Assembly (NCBI GenBank): GCA_046733635.1 | Contig: JBKPPO010000371.1 | Location: forward strand, 1 to 14,545 | DNA length: 14,545 bases | Reading direction: 5' to 3' | DNA from: CADEED01 sp046733635 | Lineage (GTDB): Bacteria; Pseudomonadota; Gammaproteobacteria; Steroidobacterales; Steroidobacteraceae | Part shown: positions 1-6,387 of the stretch, one piece after another | Numbering within the stretch: position 1 is the first letter of the stretch | Layout of the letters: every line of letters begins with the position of its first letter | Translations under genes and position numbers: made by a program | Notes under the pieces: generated by a model | The model's database searches: none | What the model was told of the DNA's origin: nothing | Seen by the model: the letters and a program-made list of their open reading frames with translations, nothing else

Positions 1-245
1 GTGAACAACCACGCGCCAGAGACGATCCCGAGTGTGAGCCCGCTGGCCGCACCGCGCGAGAGGAAGGGGCCCAGTACGTCCAATGGGTAACGGCCGAGCA
101 GCCCCAGCAACCGCAGATCCAGCGGCAGTATCCCGCCTAACAACAGCCCGATGCCGAGGATGTGCGCGGCGTTGACGAACAGATAGGCGGTGCCGGATTG
201 CTGCAGCCACACGGCACCGGGCCAACTCCCGATCGCCTCTAGCAT
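1..245 (-). CDS. DUF6644-like integral membrane protein (partial, C-terminus beyond window edge)
   Basis: The minus-strand frame is open from an ATG at 245-243 to the window edge, giving 81 codons without a stop. The visible part begins MLEAIGSWPGAVWLQQ. A hydrophobic stretch follows at about residues 22-50, containing NAAHILGIG and GGILPLDLRLLG, and a second begins near residue 67 (SGLTLGIVSGAWLF). The short amphipathic N-terminus, the His in the first membrane helix and the DLRLLG ending are what I recall for DUF6644-type membrane proteins, whose function is unknown. The ATG lies 4 nt after the stop of the upstream DUF6152-like gene, so the two are almost certainly co-transcribed. The family name is from memory. 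The membrane character and the frame are seen directly. Confidence 0.7.
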   Translation of the reverse strand, partial: MLEAIGSWPGAVWLQQSGTAYLFVNAAHILGIGLLLGGILPLDLRLLGLLGRYPLDVLGPFLSRGAASGLTLGIVSGAWLF

Positions 246-249
246 CGCG

Positions 250-612
250 TCAGTTCTTCTTAATCCGCTCGGGATACAGGTCGAACTGCTTGTCGCCCAC
301 GGTGATGCGCACGGCCTTCATGTGGAGCTTGGTCTTGTCCAGCGAACGGTTGCCGAGCACGGTGATGGCGTCACCGGCCTTGGCGGAATCACCGCGGAAT
401 CCGGAGCGCTCGGTCTGATTGGGATTCCCGAGGTCGACCTGCCAGACGCCATCCGATGCTTTGACCTTGAGCACGGGATGCGGCGGTGCCATGGAAATGG
501 ATTCGATGGTCCCCTTGAGTTCGCTCTGGTCTTCCTCGGCCCAGGACCAGCCGTGATGGGCGAGGGCGGAGAAGCTGATCAAGGCGGCCGCAGTCATCGC
601 GAGATATTTCAT
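250..612 (-). CDS. DUF6152-like small secreted protein
   Basis: This is a 120-residue protein with a clear Sec signal peptide: Lys2, a hydrophobic core at residues 3-15 and an Ala-Leu-Ala cleavage site at 16-18. The predicted mature protein therefore starts at His19 with HHGWSW. That N-terminus, the later PPHPVLKV (His45) and the closing section LHMKAVRITVGDKQFDLYPER resemble DUF6152, a periplasmic beta-rich family of unknown function. AGGAGA at 618-623 (read on the minus strand) is a well-placed ribosome binding site and fixes the start. The membrane protein starts 4 nt downstream, and rlmE lies 78 nt upstream on the same strand. The mature N-terminal His-His could bind metal, but that is inference. 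The family name rests on motif recall. Confidence 0.8.
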   Translation of the reverse strand: MKYLAMTAAALISFSALAHHGWSWAEEDQSELKGTIESISMAPPHPVLKVKASDGVWQVDLGNPNQTERSGFRGDSAKAGDAITVLGNRSLDKTKLHMKAVRITVGDKQFDLYPERIKKN

Positions 613-690
613 GGCGCTCTCCTGTAGGTAGCGCCTGATTCTGCAGCGATCCGCCCTGCGCGCAAAGCGCGACGGAAGTAGCGTGCTTTC

Positions 691-1311
691 CTACGCCTTG
701 AAGCCCTTGGCGACGATGTAGACCTCACGCGATTCCTTGCGCGAGGCGTCGGGCTTGCGGATGAGCACCTTGGCGAAGCACTTGCGCAGTTCCTTGAGGT
801 ACTGGTCCGACCCCGAGCCCTGGAACATCTTCGCGACGAACGTGGCGCCCGGTTTGAGCGTCTGCTTCACGGTATCGAGCGCGAGCTCGAGGAAATACAT
901 CGAAGACGCCTGGTCGGCGGAATCGATACCGGTGATGTTGGGCGCGATGTCCGAGATGATGAGATCGAACTTGCCTCCGCCCAACCAGCCGAGGAGCTGA
1001 TCCACGGTTTCCTGTTCGGTGAAGTCGCCCTGGATGAAGTCCACGTTCGCGAGCGAGGCCATGGGCAGGATATCGGTGGCCAGCACGCGGCCCTTGGCGC
1101 CCACGAGTTTGCCCGCCACCTGCGACCAGCCACCCGGCGCCGAGCCCAGGTCCATGATGCGCATGCCGGGTTTGATCAGCCGGTCTTTCTCGTTGAGCTC
1201 CACGAGCTTGTACGCCGATCGCGAGCGATAGCCATCGATCTGGGCCTTCTTGACGAAGGGATCCTTGAGGTGGCGCGCGATCCAACTGTTGCTGCTTTTC
1301 GAACGGGGCAT
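691..1311 (-). CDS. rlmE: 23S rRNA (uridine-2'-O)-methyltransferase RlmE (FtsJ/RrmJ)
   Basis: The enzyme methylates the 2'-OH of U2552 in the A-loop of 23S rRNA, using S-adenosylmethionine, late in 50S assembly. The 206-residue product matches the family length of about 208. It has the Rossmann SAM motif DLGSAPGGWSQ (54-64) and the K-D-K-E catalytic tetrad: Lys35 in RSAYKL, Asp121 in DIAPN, Lys161 in AKMFQG and Glu196 in SREVY. The basic N-terminus (residues 1-30) fits rRNA binding. In E. coli the gene is followed by ftsH; here the next gene on the strand is the DUF6152-like one. The start at 1311 has no Shine-Dalgarno sequence close upstream. A candidate -10 sits so near that the mRNA would be almost leaderless. 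Confidence 0.95.
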   Translation of the reverse strand: MPRSKSSNSWIARHLKDPFVKKAQIDGYRSRSAYKLVELNEKDRLIKPGMRIMDLGSAPGGWSQVAGKLVGAKGRVLATDILPMASLANVDFIQGDFTEQETVDQLLGWLGGGKFDLIISDIAPNITGIDSADQASSMYFLELALDTVKQTLKPGATFVAKMFQGSGSDQYLKELRKCFAKVLIRKPDASRKESREVYIVAKGFKA

Positions 1312-1316
1312 AGAAT
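1289..1316 (+). promoter_or_regulatory. Candidate promoter for the FAD dehydrogenase gene, inside the rlmE start region
   Basis: TTGCTG (1289-1294), a 16-bp spacer and TAGAAT (1311-1316) form a plausible sigma-70 promoter. The -10 matches 5 of 6 and the -35 matches 3 of 6 consensus bases. Transcription would begin near 1323, leaving about 38 nt before the ATG at 1361. The promoter lies over the first codons of rlmE on the other strand. It was predicted by eye only. Confidence 0.45.
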
Positions 1317-1329
1317 GCGCGGCATTCTA
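1311..1329. repeat. Perfect 8+8 inverted repeat in the divergent rlmE/FAD dehydrogenase promoter
   Basis: TAGAATGC (1311-1318), GCG, GCATTCTA (1322-1329). Each arm presents TAGAAT, a good -10 hexamer, reading outward: on the plus strand for the dehydrogenase and on the minus strand (1329-1324) for rlmE. The left end of the repeat touches the A of the rlmE start codon. It could be an operator shared by the two genes, or simply two facing -10 elements. No -35 is convincing on the minus side; the best is CTGGCC at 1347-1352, 3 of 6 matches. Confidence 0.55.
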
Positions 1330-1360
1330 CCTCTGCCGGGGCCACCGGCCAGGAATTGGA

Positions 1361-2962
1361 ATGATCCGCATCACCGAGCTGGCGTTGCCGCTCGACTACA
1401 CGCCCGAGCAGTTTCGCCAGGCCATCGTCCGGCGACTCAAGATCCGCGACCCGGAGCTCATCGACTTCACATTGTTCAAGCGCAGCTACGACGCGCGCAA
1501 GAAGCATCAGGGCATCACGTTCATCTGCATCGTCGACGTGAAGGTCGCCGATGAATCGGGCGTACTGAAAAAATTCGCAAAGGATCGCCAGATCGGGGTC
1601 TCGCCTGACACTTCCTATCATGAAGTGGCAAAGGCGCCGGCCACGCTCGCGGAACGCCCGATCGTCATCGGATTCGGCCCCGGCGGTCTGTTCGCCGCGC
1701 TGCTGCTGGCGCAGATGGGTTTCAAACCCATCGTCCTCGAGCGCGGCCGCGACGTGCGCCGGCGAACGCAGGACACCTGGGGACTTTGGCGCAAGAAGAT
1801 CCTCACTCCCGAATCCAACGTGCAATTCGGTGAAGGCGGCGCCGGGCTGTTCTCCGACGGCAAGCTCTACAGCCAGATCAAGGATCCGAAGTTCTACGGC
1901 CGCAAGGTGATGTCCGAGTTCGTTCGCGCCGGTGCGCCACCGGAGATCCTCTACGTGAGCAAGCCGCACATCGGCACGTTCCGCCTCACCGGCATCGTCG
2001 AGCGGATGCGCGCCGAGATCCACGAACTCGGCGGTGAAGTGCGCTTCGAGAGCAAGGTCACCGATCTGCTCATCGAAAACGGCCGCATCGAAGGTGTGGG
2101 GCTCGAGAGTGGAGAGACGCTCGCGAGTCGCCACGTGGTGCTGGCGCTGGGCCATAGCTCGCGCGATACGTTCCGCATGCTCGAGAAGCGCGGCGTGTTC
2201 ATCGAGCCCAAGCCTTTCGCGATCGGCTTCCGCATCGAACACCCGCAGTCGCTCATCGATCACGCGCGCTTCGGGAAGTTTGCGGGTCATCCGGAACTGG
2301 GGGCAGCCGACTACAAGATCGTCCATCACGCGAGCAACGGCCGCGCGGTGTACAGCTTCTGCATGTGCCCGGGAGGGACGGTGGTGGCGGCGACGTCCGA
2401 ACCCGGCCGCGTGGTGACCAATGGCATGAGCCAGTATTCACGCAACGAGCGCAACGCCAATGCCGGTATCGTCGTGGGGATCGATCCCGCCAGGGATTTT
2501 CCCGGCGGCGTTCTCGCGGGCGTCGAACTACAGGAAGCACTGGAATCCCGGGCGTTCGAGCTCGGTGGCCGCGACTACTGCGCCCCAGGGCAACTCGTGG
2601 GAGATTTCATCCGCAACACGCCATCGACGAAGTGGGGCGAGGTGGAGCCGTCTTATACCCCCGGGGTGTTGTTAGGCGATCTGTCGCCGTCGCTGCCCGC
2701 GTACGCCATCGACGCGATCCGCGAAGCCCTCCCGGCATTCGGCCGGCAGATTCGCGGTTTCGATCGCGAAGACGCGGTGCTTACAGGCGTGGAGACACGG
2801 ACGTCGTCGCCCGTGCGAATCACGCGCGGCGAAAACTTTCAGTCGCTCAACGTACGCGGTCTGTACCCCTGCGGTGAAGGCGCGGGTTACGCCGGCGGCA
2901 TCCTCTCCGCCGGCGTCGATGGCATCAAGGTGGCCGAGGCCGTGGCGAGGGACCTGGCTTGA
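1361..2962 (+). CDS. FAD-dependent dehydrogenase, COG2509 type
   Basis: This is a 533-residue flavoprotein-like protein. The N-terminal 95 residues form a separate small alpha/beta domain (RITELALPLDY at the start). A Rossmann FAD-binding fold follows, with GFGPGG at 104-109 and Glu127 ending its second strand. The family-typical FGEGGAGLFSDGKL is at 157-170. The C-terminal GLYPCGEGAGYAGGI closes the FAD site in this superfamily. Its substrate is unknown, and members are usually annotated only as NAD(P)/FAD-dependent oxidoreductases. I chose the ATG at 1361 because AGGAA (1351-1355) precedes it and because a longer reading from 1250 would run into rlmE. Its TGA overlaps the TTG start of the methyltransferase gene by 4 nt, indicating translational coupling. 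Confidence 0.85.
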   Translation: MIRITELALPLDYTPEQFRQAIVRRLKIRDPELIDFTLFKRSYDARKKHQGITFICIVDVKVADESGVLKKFAKDRQIGVSPDTSYHEVAKAPATLAERPIVIGFGPGGLFAALLLAQMGFKPIVLERGRDVRRRTQDTWGLWRKKILTPESNVQFGEGGAGLFSDGKLYSQIKDPKFYGRKVMSEFVRAGAPPEILYVSKPHIGTFRLTGIVERMRAEIHELGGEVRFESKVTDLLIENGRIEGVGLESGETLASRHVVLALGHSSRDTFRMLEKRGVFIEPKPFAIGFRIEHPQSLIDHARFGKFAGHPELGAADYKIVHHASNGRAVYSFCMCPGGTVVAATSEPGRVVTNGMSQYSRNERNANAGIVVGIDPARDFPGGVLAGVELQEALESRAFELGGRDYCAPGQLVGDFIRNTPSTKWGEVEPSYTPGVLLGDLSPSLPAYAIDAIREALPAFGRQIRGFDREDAVLTGVETRTSSPVRITRGENFQSLNVRGLYPCGEGAGYAGGILSAGVDGIKVAEAVARDLA

Positions 2963-3678
2963 AATTCGAAGACATCCGCAAGCTGCATCAGAAGAAGTTC
3001 CGTGAGGAGCTGGGCCACTTCCTCATCGAGGGCGAACACCTGGTGCAGGAGCTCGAGAAGGCCGCGCTCACGGATGCGCGATTGCGCGCGAGCGAAGTGC
3101 TCGTCACGCACGAATACGCGGGACCCGCCGGGAAGTTGCCGCGGCAGGTGATCAACGCCCGGCAGATGGCGCAGATCAGCGAGACTCGCGCACCGCAGGG
3201 CATTGCCGCCGTGGTACCGCTGTTTACGGCGCCCGAACCCCGGCCAGGCGAGCGGGCTATCTACCTGCACGAGATCCAGGACCCGGGAAATTTCGGCACC
3301 ATCCTCAGGACTCTGGCCTGGTTCGGAGGCTTCCGCTGTCTCACCAGTCCCGACAGCGTGGACCTGTTCAATGGCAAGGTGCTGCGAGCGAGCATGGGTG
3401 CGGTGTTCCACGTGCCCGTCGAATTCGATGTGTCGCTGGATTCTTTACCCGCGCGGTATGCCCGCATTGCCTGCCTCGATCTGGGCGGTCTTCCAGTCTC
3501 CATGCCCGACTTCCGCGACTTCGATTGTTACGTATTCGGCAACGAAGCCCGCGGGCTGCCCCGCGAGCAGATGGGCGCGCTCGAGGCACGCCCCTTCACC
3601 ATCCCTGGCACCAGCGCCATCGAGTCCCTCAATGTCGCGGCCGCAGTGAACATCAGCCTGTACGAGCTCCACCGCTGA
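2959..3678 (+). CDS. SPOUT/TrmH-family RNA 2'-O-methyltransferase
   Basis: This 239-residue protein belongs to the SpoU-type knotted methyltransferases, which methylate ribose in tRNA or rRNA using SAM. The N-terminal 95 residues look like the substrate-binding extension (FLIEGEHLVQEL at 21-32). The catalytic domain shows motif 1 QDPGNFGTILRT (Asn111, Arg117), motif 2 VFGNEARGL (192-200) and motif 3 IPGTSAIESLNVAAAVNI (215-232), which shape the trefoil knot and SAM pocket. The exact target cannot be read from sequence; RlmB-like or TsnR-like roles are both possible. The start is TTG: AGGGA at 2947-2951 is correctly spaced, and the first in-frame ATG would remove 69 residues. TTGA overlaps the stop of the dehydrogenase gene, so the two are coupled. 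Confidence 0.88.
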   Translation: MKFEDIRKLHQKKFREELGHFLIEGEHLVQELEKAALTDARLRASEVLVTHEYAGPAGKLPRQVINARQMAQISETRAPQGIAAVVPLFTAPEPRPGERAIYLHEIQDPGNFGTILRTLAWFGGFRCLTSPDSVDLFNGKVLRASMGAVFHVPVEFDVSLDSLPARYARIACLDLGGLPVSMPDFRDFDCYVFGNEARGLPREQMGALEARPFTIPGTSAIESLNVAAAVNISLYELHR

Positions 3679-3817
3679 GGGCAATCCGGGGGCGCGACGC
3701 TCACGCCAATGTGCGCCAGGTGGCAGTTTTCGACCCGCGAGGGTGCCAAGCTGGCTTCCTGTCTAAGGGAATCCGGCGATCCGGCCGATATGTTCACTCG
3801 ACTCAATCGGTGAAAGC

Positions 3818-4195
3818 ATGGGCGAAGTCATCCACGTCAATTTTGCGGACTCGAAGTACTCGACCACCGTGCAGGGCGTGTTGTCCAAGCGTATCCAGGC
3901 GAAGCTGGATCAGCTGTATCCGGACCGCTGGAACCGCGCGGATCGCATCGCGGCCCAGGTCATCGCCGACATGCAGAACTTCGACAAGCGCATCGAGTTC
4001 ACGATCACGGTGGAACGGCCCGTGGGCGCCGATGGCGCGTTCTCGGAGCAGGCCTTTCTCAAGTCCACCGAGAAACTGCGCACCGACGTGGAAGCTCTGG
4101 TCAACGAGCTGCGCAAGGCTGCGCATCTTTCGATTGCCGCAACCGCCTACAGCACGGTGATCAACGTGGCCGCGCCGGACGATCGCCTGGCCTAG
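3818..4195 (+). CDS. Hypothetical protein, 125 residues, not recognised
   Basis: I do not recognise this family. The protein is soluble-looking, with no signal peptide or membrane segment. It begins MGEVIHVNFADSKYST. It appears to have helices around residues 22-53 and 72-101, a strand RIEFTITVE at about 58-66 and a hydrophobic end (AATAYSTVINVAAP). Codon use looks like that of its neighbours, and the frame is clean over its full length, so I take it as real. A weak ribosome binding site (GGTGA, 3809-3813) precedes the ATG. It stands 139 nt after the methyltransferase gene with no obvious terminator or promoter between. Its TAG overlaps the TAG of the converging esterase gene within the palindrome GGCCTAGGCC. 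Confidence 0.7.
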   Translation: MGEVIHVNFADSKYSTTVQGVLSKRIQAKLDQLYPDRWNRADRIAAQVIADMQNFDKRIEFTITVERPVGADGAFSEQAFLKSTEKLRTDVEALVNELRKAAHLSIAATAYSTVINVAAPDDRLA

Positions 4196-4878
4196 GCCGG
4201 CCTCGCGGCTGTCGCACCCGCGGTGATCGCCGACAAATACTTCCGGATATCCGCGACCTCGGGCTCGCAGACCGAATGTGGCATGGGATAGGTGTGCCAC
4301 TCCACGCGGTATCCGGCCGCTTCCAGGAAACGGCGGGATTCATCGCCCAGTGCATAGGGGACCACCGGGTCCTGCGATCCATGCGCCATGAAGATGGGCG
4401 TGGCCGCGTTGGCCGGGGACTTCCTGGCCGCGAGTTCCGCCGCCAGCGGTAGATAGCAGGAGAGGGCGATCACGCCCGCGAGCTTGTACTTCGCGCGCGT
4501 GGCGATGTGCAGCGCCATGGCGCCGCCTTGCGAGAAGCCGGCGATCACGATGCGATCTGTGGCGATACCCCTTTCGTTCTCGCGCCGGATCAATCCGTCG
4601 ACGGCTTCGGCCGAAGCCTGGATGCCGGCGAAGTCCTCGGCCGAGCGTTTATCGATGCCCACGATGTCGTACCACGCGCGCATGCGATAGCCGTTGTTCA
4701 GCGTCACCGGGATGACGGGCGCGTGCGGGAAGACGAACCGCAGCGATGGCATGCCGGCTTCGAGCAACTCCGGCACGATAGGCTCGAAGTCGTGCCCATC
4801 GGCGCCAAGGCCATGCATCCAGAGGATGGTGAAGCGGGGATCGGGACCGGTCTCGACGACGAAATGTTCCAGTGTCAT
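4192..4878 (-). CDS. Alpha/beta hydrolase, phospholipase/carboxylesterase family
   Basis: This 228-residue serine hydrolase is of the acyl-protein thioesterase/carboxylesterase type (Abhydrolase_2). Visible parts are LWMHGLGADGHDF (19-31, oxyanion side), RAWYDI (67-72), the nucleophile motif GFSQGG with Ser116, Asp170 in HGSQDPVVP and His201 in MPHSV. These make a complete Ser-Asp-His triad in the expected order, and the length matches the family. There is no signal peptide, so it should act in the cytoplasm on short-chain esters or acyl thioesters; the substrate is not predictable. The ATG at 4878 overlaps the TGA of the PspC gene as ATGA, so translation is probably coupled. A longer reading upstream would be a shadow of the PspC gene. 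Confidence 0.92.
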   Translation of the reverse strand: MTLEHFVVETGPDPRFTILWMHGLGADGHDFEPIVPELLEAGMPSLRFVFPHAPVIPVTLNNGYRMRAWYDIVGIDKRSAEDFAGIQASAEAVDGLIRRENERGIATDRIVIAGFSQGGAMALHIATRAKYKLAGVIALSCYLPLAAELAARKSPANAATPIFMAHGSQDPVVPYALGDESRRFLEAAGYRVEWHTYPMPHSVCEPEVADIRKYLSAITAGATAARPA

Positions 4879-6026
4879 CGCTGCATGGTAGCGGAGAGAT
4901 TGTCCATGGTGAGTTCCGTCGCCCACAGCAGTTGATCCGCGGTCTCGCTGACGCCGGGGATGACCCAATAGGCGAGCCACAGAAGTCCTACGGTGAAGCC
5001 GATCCACAACACGGTGTGCAGGGCGCTCCAGCCCGGATGCGCGGCCGCGGACTGTCCGCCGTAGCGAAGCAGGCGGATGGGGATCGACACCAGTGAATAG
5101 AGAATGATGAGACCGATGACGCCCATCCACAGTGGCACGTCATGCGGCAGGTACCAGCCGAACACGGTCTGCTGCGTGACGAGCGAGATGAGCGCGATGA
5201 TGAACAACACGAACACCACGGCGCCGATCAGCGCCGCGATCGGCAGGAACACCGCCATCGCCACGCGCCCGCCGGTGCTCAGTCCCTGCGAAACATAGGG
5301 TGTGGCCTGCGCGGTCGCCTGCGCCATCTGCGCGCTCATGTGGTTGCTCATGTGATTCCACTGGCGTTGCCAGTGCCGCTGCTGGCGACGCCACTCGCGC
5401 CGCCACCGGTCATACTCGCGGCTATCTTCAGGCTTTTTTTTTGCGCGGCCGATGAATTCCTGCGTGCTGAAGGGCGCACCGAACGCCGCGGCGCGGTCCT
5501 CCGAGGTGTTGGCGTAGGGCACGATGAACATCAGGCCGAGGTAGAACAACACGACCACGCCCGAGGTGAACAGCGTGATCAGCACCGCGGCGATTCGCAC
5601 CCACGTCACGTCCACACCCATGTACGCGGCGATGCCATTGCAGACGCCACCAAACAACGCGCCTTCGCGGATCTTGAAGAGTCGCTTGCGCGGCTCCGGC
5701 GGAGGGACGGAGCCAGCAGCATTCTGCGTCGCGCTCGCGCCCGTGAAAGAAGCGTCCGGCTTCTCGTCTTCGGCGGACTCGACCGGCCCCATCTCCTGGA
5801 GGATGCCGTTGATCTCGGCGCCGCTCACGACCGTCTTGTGAGGTCCGATCACCCGCGAGCATTTCTCGCCGATGGCCTGTTCGAGGTCCGCCATGATCTC
5901 CGCGCGGTCCGGACTGTCCTTGAGACGCGCCTCGGCGCGCTCGAGGTAGTCGCGAAGCTGCTGATAGCCCTGTTCCTCGAGCTGATAGGCGATGCCGTTG
6001 AGGCTGATGCTGACCACTTTTTGCAT
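4875..6026 (-). CDS. PspC-domain membrane protein
   Basis: This is a 383-residue protein. Residues 1-80 form a soluble helical domain beginning MQKVVSISLNGIAYQLEE, typical of long proteobacterial PspC-domain proteins. A PspC domain follows at about 114-175 (RLFKIREGALFGGVCNGIAAYMGVD) with a membrane helix at 143-171. Next comes a basic, Trp-rich linker (200-226), then three predicted membrane helices at about 255-283, 298-320 and 336-358. PspC domains are linked to envelope-stress signalling, but the role of this long form is unknown. I chose the ATG at 6026 because GGA lies 9 nt upstream and the family starts this way; a TTG at 6041 lies inside the padR-like gene. The gene is 4 nt after that gene and overlaps the hydrolase gene. 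An A9 run at codons 195-198 is notable. Confidence 0.88.
   Translation of the reverse strand: MQKVVSISLNGIAYQLEEQGYQQLRDYLERAEARLKDSPDRAEIMADLEQAIGEKCSRVIGPHKTVVSGAEINGILQEMGPVESAEDEKPDASFTGASATQNAAGSVPPPEPRKRLFKIREGALFGGVCNGIAAYMGVDVTWVRIAAVLITLFTSGVVVLFYLGLMFIVPYANTSEDRAAAFGAPFSTQEFIGRAKKKPEDSREYDRWRREWRRQQRHWQRQWNHMSNHMSAQMAQATAQATPYVSQGLSTGGRVAMAVFLPIAALIGAVVFVLFIIALISLVTQQTVFGWYLPHDVPLWMGVIGLIILYSLVSIPIRLLRYGGQSAAAHPGWSALHTVLWIGFTVGLLWLAYWVIPGVSETADQLLWATELTMDNLSATMQR
5434..5442 (-). other. A9 run containing a dnaX-type slippery heptamer in the PspC gene
   Basis: Read on the minus strand the codons are GCA AAA AAA AAG CCT, encoding Ala195, Lys196-198 and Pro199. The last seven bases of the slip region, A AAA AAG, are the same heptamer in the same phase as the frameshift site of E. 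coli dnaX. In the -1 frame the next codons are GCC TGA, with the TGA at 5430-5428. A -1 slip, or a transcript with one extra A, would end the protein at about residue 199, after the PspC domain. An AGGA lies 15 nt before the A run. No strong hairpin is placed at the usual distance downstream. Function is not shown. Confidence 0.5.
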
Positions 6027-6030
6027 GGCT

Positions 6031-6354
6031 TTAATTCCCAAATTCCGCGAGCGTGCGGTTCAAGTCTTTCCAGTAATCGTTGAGCGTCGACAGCTGCGTG
6101 CGGCCTTTGGCCGTGAGCTTGTAGTACTTGCGCGGAGGGCCGGCCTCGGACTCCTGCCATTCGTAATCCACGAGTTCCTCGCGGCGCAGCTTGCTCAGCA
6201 GGGGATAAAGCGTTCCCTCCTGAGTTGCGAACTCGGTAGGGCCGAGCAACCGGAGCATGTCGGCGACATAGACCTTGTCGCCGGCCACGATCTTGAGGAT
6301 CACGAATTCGAGCAAGCCCTTCCGGATCGGCGCGAGTTTTTCTGTGACGTTCAT
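6031..6354 (-). CDS. PadR-family transcriptional regulator
   Basis: This 107-residue winged-helix DNA-binding protein belongs to the short PadR subfamily (about 110 residues, one C-terminal dimerisation helix). Characteristic parts are GLLEFVILKIVAGDKVYVAD (13-32, first helices), GTLYPLLSKLRREELV (47-62, recognition helix and start of the wing) and GPPRKYYKLTAKGR (72-85, wing and following helix). These proteins are usually dimeric repressors that control their own operon and respond to small molecules or stress. The PspC-domain gene starts 4 nt after the stop, a pairing often seen for PadR genes next to membrane stress proteins. The ATG at 6354 has only a weak ribosome binding site. An inverted repeat 14 nt upstream is a probable binding site. 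Confidence 0.93.
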   Translation of the reverse strand: MNVTEKLAPIRKGLLEFVILKIVAGDKVYVADMLRLLGPTEFATQEGTLYPLLSKLRREELVDYEWQESEAGPPRKYYKLTAKGRTQLSTLNDYWKDLNRTLAEFGN

Positions 6355-6367
6355 GGTTTCAGACAGC

Positions 6368-6387
6368 TACCTTGGTTGCGCAAGGTA
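6368..6387. promoter_or_regulatory. Candidate PadR operator (inverted repeat)
   Basis: TACCTTG (6368-6374), spacer GTTGCG and CAAGGTA (6381-6387) form a perfect 7+7 inverted repeat of 20 bp. Its right arm, read on the minus strand, supplies the candidate -10 TACCTT of the padR promoter, so a bound dimer would block RNA polymerase. The size and position suit autorepression by the PadR protein encoded 14 nt away. Binding is inferred. Confidence 0.6.

Noticed and set aside
658..672. CGCGC-AAA-GCGCG hairpin between rlmE and the DUF6152-like gene as a terminator
   Set aside because: There is no T-tract on either side in either direction, so it does not look like an intrinsic terminator.
1250..1360. 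Upstream extension of the FAD dehydrogenase to 1250
   Set aside because: It would run 62 bases into the rlmE start region, and the added residues do not fit the family. ATG 1361 has a ribosome binding site.
725..2329. 534-codon open frame on the minus strand across rlmE and the dehydrogenase gene
   Set aside because: It is a high-GC shadow: the translation is Arg/His/Ala-rich with no domain, and it overlaps two well-supported genes in other frames.
3761..3800. Short direct repeat ATCCGGC and TATGTT (3789-3794) as a promoter for the hypothetical gene
   Set aside because: No acceptable -35 lies at 16-18 bp, and the repeat is only 7 bases in GC-rich sequence, so chance is likely.
5142..6083. 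313-codon plus-strand frame opposite the PspC gene
   Set aside because: Low-complexity Arg/His/Asp content and no ribosome binding site. The minus-strand PspC-domain protein explains the region.
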